Source: Campylobacterales bacterium (lineage in GTDB: Bacteria > Campylobacterota > Campylobacteria > Campylobacterales > Arcobacteraceae). Taken from it: DNA of 7,205 bases. The number at the start of each line of letters is the position of its first letter. Positions within the stretch are counted from its first letter, which is position 1. The translations under genes were made by a program, and so were the position numbers. This document shows, in pieces, positions 4,551 through 7,205 of this stretch. The stretch covers positions 1 through 7,205 of the forward strand of contig JADHTT010000033.1 in NCBI GenBank assembly GCA_016784825.1, written 5' to 3'. A model generated the notes under the pieces. The model did not search any database and was not told the origin of the DNA. It saw nothing but the letters and a program-made list of their open reading frames with translations.

Positions 4551-5384
4551 TTACTTTTCTTTTAAAGCCTTAATAGCTTTTTGCATTAATTCTATATGAT
4601 AGTTTTCTTGGTAATTAATATACTCAAAAAACTTAGATAACTCTTCATCTTTAACAGCTTGAGATAGTTTAATACACTCTTCTTTGGCAGCTTCCTCTTC
4701 AGCAATCCCATCAACTAAGAATTTTTCAATATCATCTCTTTGATATATTGATTCTATTACTATTCTTGGTACTGATAATATACCCATCTTTGAAAGCATA
4801 TTTCCAAAACATTTAAGATGATATAGTGACTCATCAATTAGATCTTGATATACATTGTAAAGTGTAATATCTTCAGTATAGTTTTGCATATAACTGTATA
4901 CTAAAATAAGTTCATACTCTTTGTATGTCTCTTCAAAAAGAAAAATTGTAAAAGCATCTGTAGATGTTTTATCAAGCTTTTTATTTTCATATATTCTTTC
5001 TTTATTAAAAGCTGTTATTTCACCATCATTAGAAGCTTTATCTAATAATAGTTCTAATCTTTGAATCATATAAAATTCATCAGAAATAATTCTTGCAAAA
5101 AGTACCGATTGATCATATTGTCTCATTGATATTTTAATCTCATTGATTATATAAGAGAAGTAGTCAAAATTACTATTTTGCTTACAGTCAATTTCAAGCC
5201 TATTATAATCGTATTTTACATTTTGATCTTTACATCCATTTGATAGCCATTTTAAGTGTCTAAATTGAATTTGCGAAAACTCATATATCTCACTTTTGAT
5301 TTTGTCATCTTTAATAGCAAATGATGCAAATAGCACCTTTAACCATAGTTCATGTTTGACCTTATATATATTAGCTAAATCCAT
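4551..5384 (-). CDS. Ferritin-like (four-helix-bundle) protein, possibly two-domain
   Basis: A 277-residue, almost wholly helical acidic protein without signal peptide. The C-terminal half (about 143-277) has ferritin/rubrerythrin-type helices with carboxylate and His ligands: FEETYKEYEL (150-159), DLIDESLYHLKCFG (181-194; E185, H189), GIAEEEAAKEECIKL (226-240; E229-E231, E235) and YQENYHIELM (258-267), where E260-x-x-H263 is a true ExxH motif. The first half (1-117) has similar helices (HELWLKVLFA, QIQFRHLKWLS with H43, SDEFYMIQRLELLL) but fewer clear ligands, suggesting a degenerate first bundle. A di-iron centre for peroxide or oxygen chemistry, or iron storage, is likely by family but not proven; ExxxH replaces ExxH at 185-189. 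Start and stop are fixed by a TAATG overlap with the IscU-like gene and the 1-nt gap to yaaA. Exact subfamily not recognised. Confidence 0.65.
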   Translation of the reverse strand: MDLANIYKVKHELWLKVLFASFAIKDDKIKSEIYEFSQIQFRHLKWLSNGCKDQNVKYDYNRLEIDCKQNSNFDYFSYIINEIKISMRQYDQSVLFARIISDEFYMIQRLELLLDKASNDGEITAFNKERIYENKKLDKTSTDAFTIFLFEETYKEYELILVYSYMQNYTEDITLYNVYQDLIDESLYHLKCFGNMLSKMGILSVPRIVIESIYQRDDIEKFLVDGIAEEEAAKEECIKLSQAVKDEELSKFFEYINYQENYHIELMQKAIKALKEK

Positions 5385-5860
5385 TATTTTACATCCTCGT
5401 CTATATCACAAGTTTCTTTTAGATCAATAGTAAAAAACTCTTCATCTTTACCATTATTTTGATTATCTCTATTGATTAGTGCCGCATCAAAAGCTCTTAA
5501 AACTAATCTTGAACAAGCTTGCTGTTTTTTAGGTGCATTTTCTAGCTTCTCATCCATAAGTTTAGCTGCTCTTATAGCATTTTTGAGGCTATCTCCCTTT
5601 ACCATTTCCGTAAATAAAGATCCTGCAACTATTGTATCTTGACATGCATTTGCACCAAACTGTATTGTATTAACAATATCATTGTGAATATTAATATATA
5701 ACATTACAAATTCCCCTGTTTTTTTATCAACACACATACCTACACCCTGTGCTTCTTCAAGCTTACCATAATTTCTAGGGTACATCATATGATCTAAAAT
5801 TTCTGCACTTACATCTTTTATTTGATTATCGTCTAGTCCACTTTTATTTTCTTTATTCAT
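5384..5860 (-). CDS. IscU/NifU-N-like iron-sulfur cluster assembly scaffold protein
   Basis: Scaffold proteins of this family build 2Fe-2S or 4Fe-4S clusters from iron and cysteine-derived sulfur and pass them to target proteins. The 158-residue product has the IscU fold from about 18 to 128: ILDHMMYPRNYGKLEEAQG (21-39), then the three cluster cysteines in their usual settings, GMCVD (C43, with Asp45), GANACQDT (C73) and QQACSRLVLRAF (C116). The acidic region 139-158 with an extra C151 lies beyond the normal end of IscU. The IscS-docking/HscA-binding LPPVK loop is not recognisable (APKKQQ stands at that place), so it is a divergent member and probably not the housekeeping IscU/NifU. No cysteine desulfurase or HscAB genes are adjacent. 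It overlaps both the upstream YchJ-like gene and the downstream ferritin-like gene by TAATG, which suggests tight stoichiometry. Confidence 0.85.
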   Translation of the reverse strand: MNKENKSGLDDNQIKDVSAEILDHMMYPRNYGKLEEAQGVGMCVDKKTGEFVMLYINIHNDIVNTIQFGANACQDTIVAGSLFTEMVKGDSLKNAIRAAKLMDEKLENAPKKQQACSRLVLRAFDAALINRDNQNNGKDEEFFTIDLKETCDIDEDVK

Positions 5861-6285
5861 TAATTTACCTCTGCACTATGATATTGCCACATACCATTTA
5901 CTTTTACAAATTTACTTTTTTCTATAAATGACTGATCTTTATTTGCTATTGTCAAAGCAACTTTAAATGTCACAAAAGACTCTAAATCACCATCTATAAA
6001 TTCTACAATCTCTAAACCTTCAAAGTTTGAATGATAACAAAATTCTAATATATCTTTTGACCAATTATCTATATCAATTGTAAAATCTGGATTATTAACA
6101 TGTGTTGTTTTTATTATATAGTCACTATTTGAGATAATATATGCTACATATCTTGATTTCATTAGCTCTAATGAAGTTTTAGGAAGTTTACCTTTATGGA
6201 AGAGTTGGCAACATTTTTTATATTTGTTACCACTTCCACAAGGACAAGGGTTATTTACACCAAGTTTTTTATTTGTCGTCTGCAT
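5860..6285 (-). CDS. ychJ: YchJ-like protein with SEC-C zinc motif (UPF0225)
   Basis: The 141-residue protein begins with a SEC-C zinc-binding motif, [15 protein letters not shown] (12-26), whose ligands C14, C16, C25 and C26 (or nearby H30) fit C-x-C-x8-C-[CH]. It continues with [20 protein letters not shown] (39-58), HVNNPDF and a beta-rich NTF2-like domain ending VTFKVALTI and [11 protein letters not shown], exactly the YchJ arrangement. Length is slightly below the E. coli protein (about 152). Molecular function of YchJ is not established; SEC-C motifs elsewhere bind zinc and mediate protein or ribosome/chaperone contacts. The start at 6285 overlaps the typA stop region by 17 nt; no other ATG upstream of the SEC-C motif is possible without a longer overlap. 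The gene symbol is by family similarity. Confidence 0.85.
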   Translation of the reverse strand: MQTTNKKLGVNNPCPCGSGNKYKKCCQLFHKGKLPKTSLELMKSRYVAYIISNSDYIIKTTHVNNPDFTIDIDNWSKDILEFCYHSNFEGLEIVEFIDGDLESFVTFKVALTIANKDQSFIEKSKFVKVNGMWQYHSAEVN

Positions 6286-7205
6286 GCTTTTTAGCTTTTG
6301 CAGCTCTTCTTCTCATACTAGGATCTAGATCTCTTTTTCTAATTCTAATATTAAGAGGTGTGATCTCTACAAGCTCATCATCTTCAATCCACTCTAAAGC
6401 AAGCTCTAAAGACATAGCTCTTGCTGGAATAATTTTAATAGCTTCATCAGCTCCACTTGATCTAACATTTGATTGCTGTTTAGCTTTTACAGGGTTTACA
6501 TCAAGATCATTTTCTCTTGCATTTTCACCAATAACCATACCACCATAAACTTTATCTTGAGGAGATACAAACATTGTACCTCTATCTTGTAAGTTGAAGA
6601 TTGAGTATGCAACAGCTTCACCTTGCTCCATAGAAACTAGTGCACCATTTTTTCTAGATGTAACTGAACCTGAATATGGTCTAAACTCTAAGAATGAATG
6701 GTTCATAACACCCTCACCTTTTGTATCTGTTAAGAACTCATTTCTATATCCTATAAGTCCTCTTGCAGGAATTTCAAATTCAACTCTAGTTTGTCCATCA
6801 CCCATAGGTACCATATTTGACATTACAGCTTTTCTCTTACCAAGAGTTTCAATAACACCACCAGAGAATTCATCTGGAATATCACATACAAGATGCTCAA
6901 ATGGCTCCATCTTTACACCATTTTCTTCTTTAATAATTACTTCTGGTCTAGAGATAGAAAATTCAAAACCTTCTCTTCTCATATTTTCAGCAAGAATAGT
7001 AATTTGTAACTCACCTCTACCATTTACCTCAAATGCTGCATCACCTTTTGGTTTATAGTTCATAGCAATATTTGTATTCATCTCTGCATCAAGTCTCTCT
7101 TGAATTTTATTAGATGTTACAAACTTACCTTCAGTTCCAGCTAGTGGAGAGTTATTAACTGCAAATGTTACAGATAAAGTTGGCTCCTCAATATGTAAAG
7201 GATCA
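6269..7205 (-). CDS. typA: Ribosome-associated GTPase TypA/BipA, C-terminal part (start outside window)
   Basis: TypA/BipA is an EF-G-like GTPase that binds the 70S ribosome and supports 50S assembly and growth under stress or cold. About the last 311 of the usual 600 residues are here; the GTPase domain lies beyond the right edge, so the gene is partial and the ATG at 7081 is internal. The reading enters at [20 protein letters not shown] and [11 protein letters not shown], the hallmark of the second beta-barrel, then [20 protein letters not shown] (domain III), [20 protein letters not shown] (domain V) and the TypA-specific C-terminal domain: [40 protein letters not shown], and a basic tail. 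It is the first gene of the minus-strand run and overlaps the YchJ-like start by 17 nt. Confidence 0.96.
   Translation of the reverse strand, partial: DPLHIEEPTLSVTFAVNNSPLAGTEGKFVTSNKIQERLDAEMNTNIAMNYKPKGDAAFEVNGRGELQITILAENMRREGFEFSISRPEVIIKEENGVKMEPFEHLVCDIPDEFSGGVIETLGKRKAVMSNMVPMGDGQTRVEFEIPARGLIGYRNEFLTDTKGEGVMNHSFLEFRPYSGSVTSRKNGALVSMEQGEAVAYSIFNLQDRGTMFVSPQDKVYGGMVIGENARENDLDVNPVKAKQQSNVRSSGADEAIKIIPARAMSLELALEWIEDDELVEITPLNIRIRKRDLDPSMRRRAAKAKKHADDK

Noticed and set aside
6273..7058. Two plus-strand frames (91 and 154 codons) inside typA
   Set aside because: Both are antisense to unmistakable TypA sequence and read as Ser/Ile/Leu-rich shadow translation.

Overview
This AT-rich window looks like chromosomal DNA of a Campylobacterota bacterium, in the Arcobacter/Sulfurimonas range. 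The evidence is heavy use of TTA, AGA and ATA codons, extended -10 promoters without clear -35 boxes, very short intergenic gaps, and the protein families present. The genus is an inference and cannot be fixed without a search.

Left part (1-1743, minus strand). Two exported proteins are encoded here: the N-terminal half of an NMT1/SsuA-like ABC-transporter substrate-binding protein (it runs off the left edge), and upstream of it a small outer-membrane beta-barrel of the phenol-degradation MetA-like 'transporter' type. Both have Fur-box-like sequences in their promoter regions. The binding-protein gene also has a perfect FNR-type site, TTGAT-N4-ATCAA, placed as expected for class II activation. 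The barrel gene is broken in this sequence: its signal peptide (start at 1570) and its mature barrel (630 to about 1487) are in different frames, offset by one missing base near 1486.

Middle part (1744-3812). A compact plus-strand operon of three overlapping genes encodes a conserved hypothetical protein, a previously easy-to-miss 56-residue four-cysteine protein, and a TrmO-type tRNA methyltransferase. Riboflavin synthase (ribE) lies convergent to it. A divergent intergenic region of 89 bases carries a perfect 9-bp inverted repeat over the ribE -10 region and an extended -10 promoter for a 105-residue NifX-like orphan.

Right part (3809-7205, minus strand). A tightly packed run in the order typA (C-terminal part only) - YchJ-like SEC-C protein - IscU-like Fe-S scaffold - ferritin-like protein - yaaA. 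The junctions are a 17-nt overlap, two TAATG stop/start overlaps and a 1-nt gap, so translational coupling is likely. The last three products are all tied by family to iron handling, Fe-S clusters or peroxide defence, so the tail of the operon looks like an iron/oxidative-stress module attached to the stress-related ribosomal GTPase TypA. Together with the Fur-boxed genes on the left, iron is the recurring theme of the window. No rRNA, tRNA, CRISPR array, insertion sequence or phage gene was seen.
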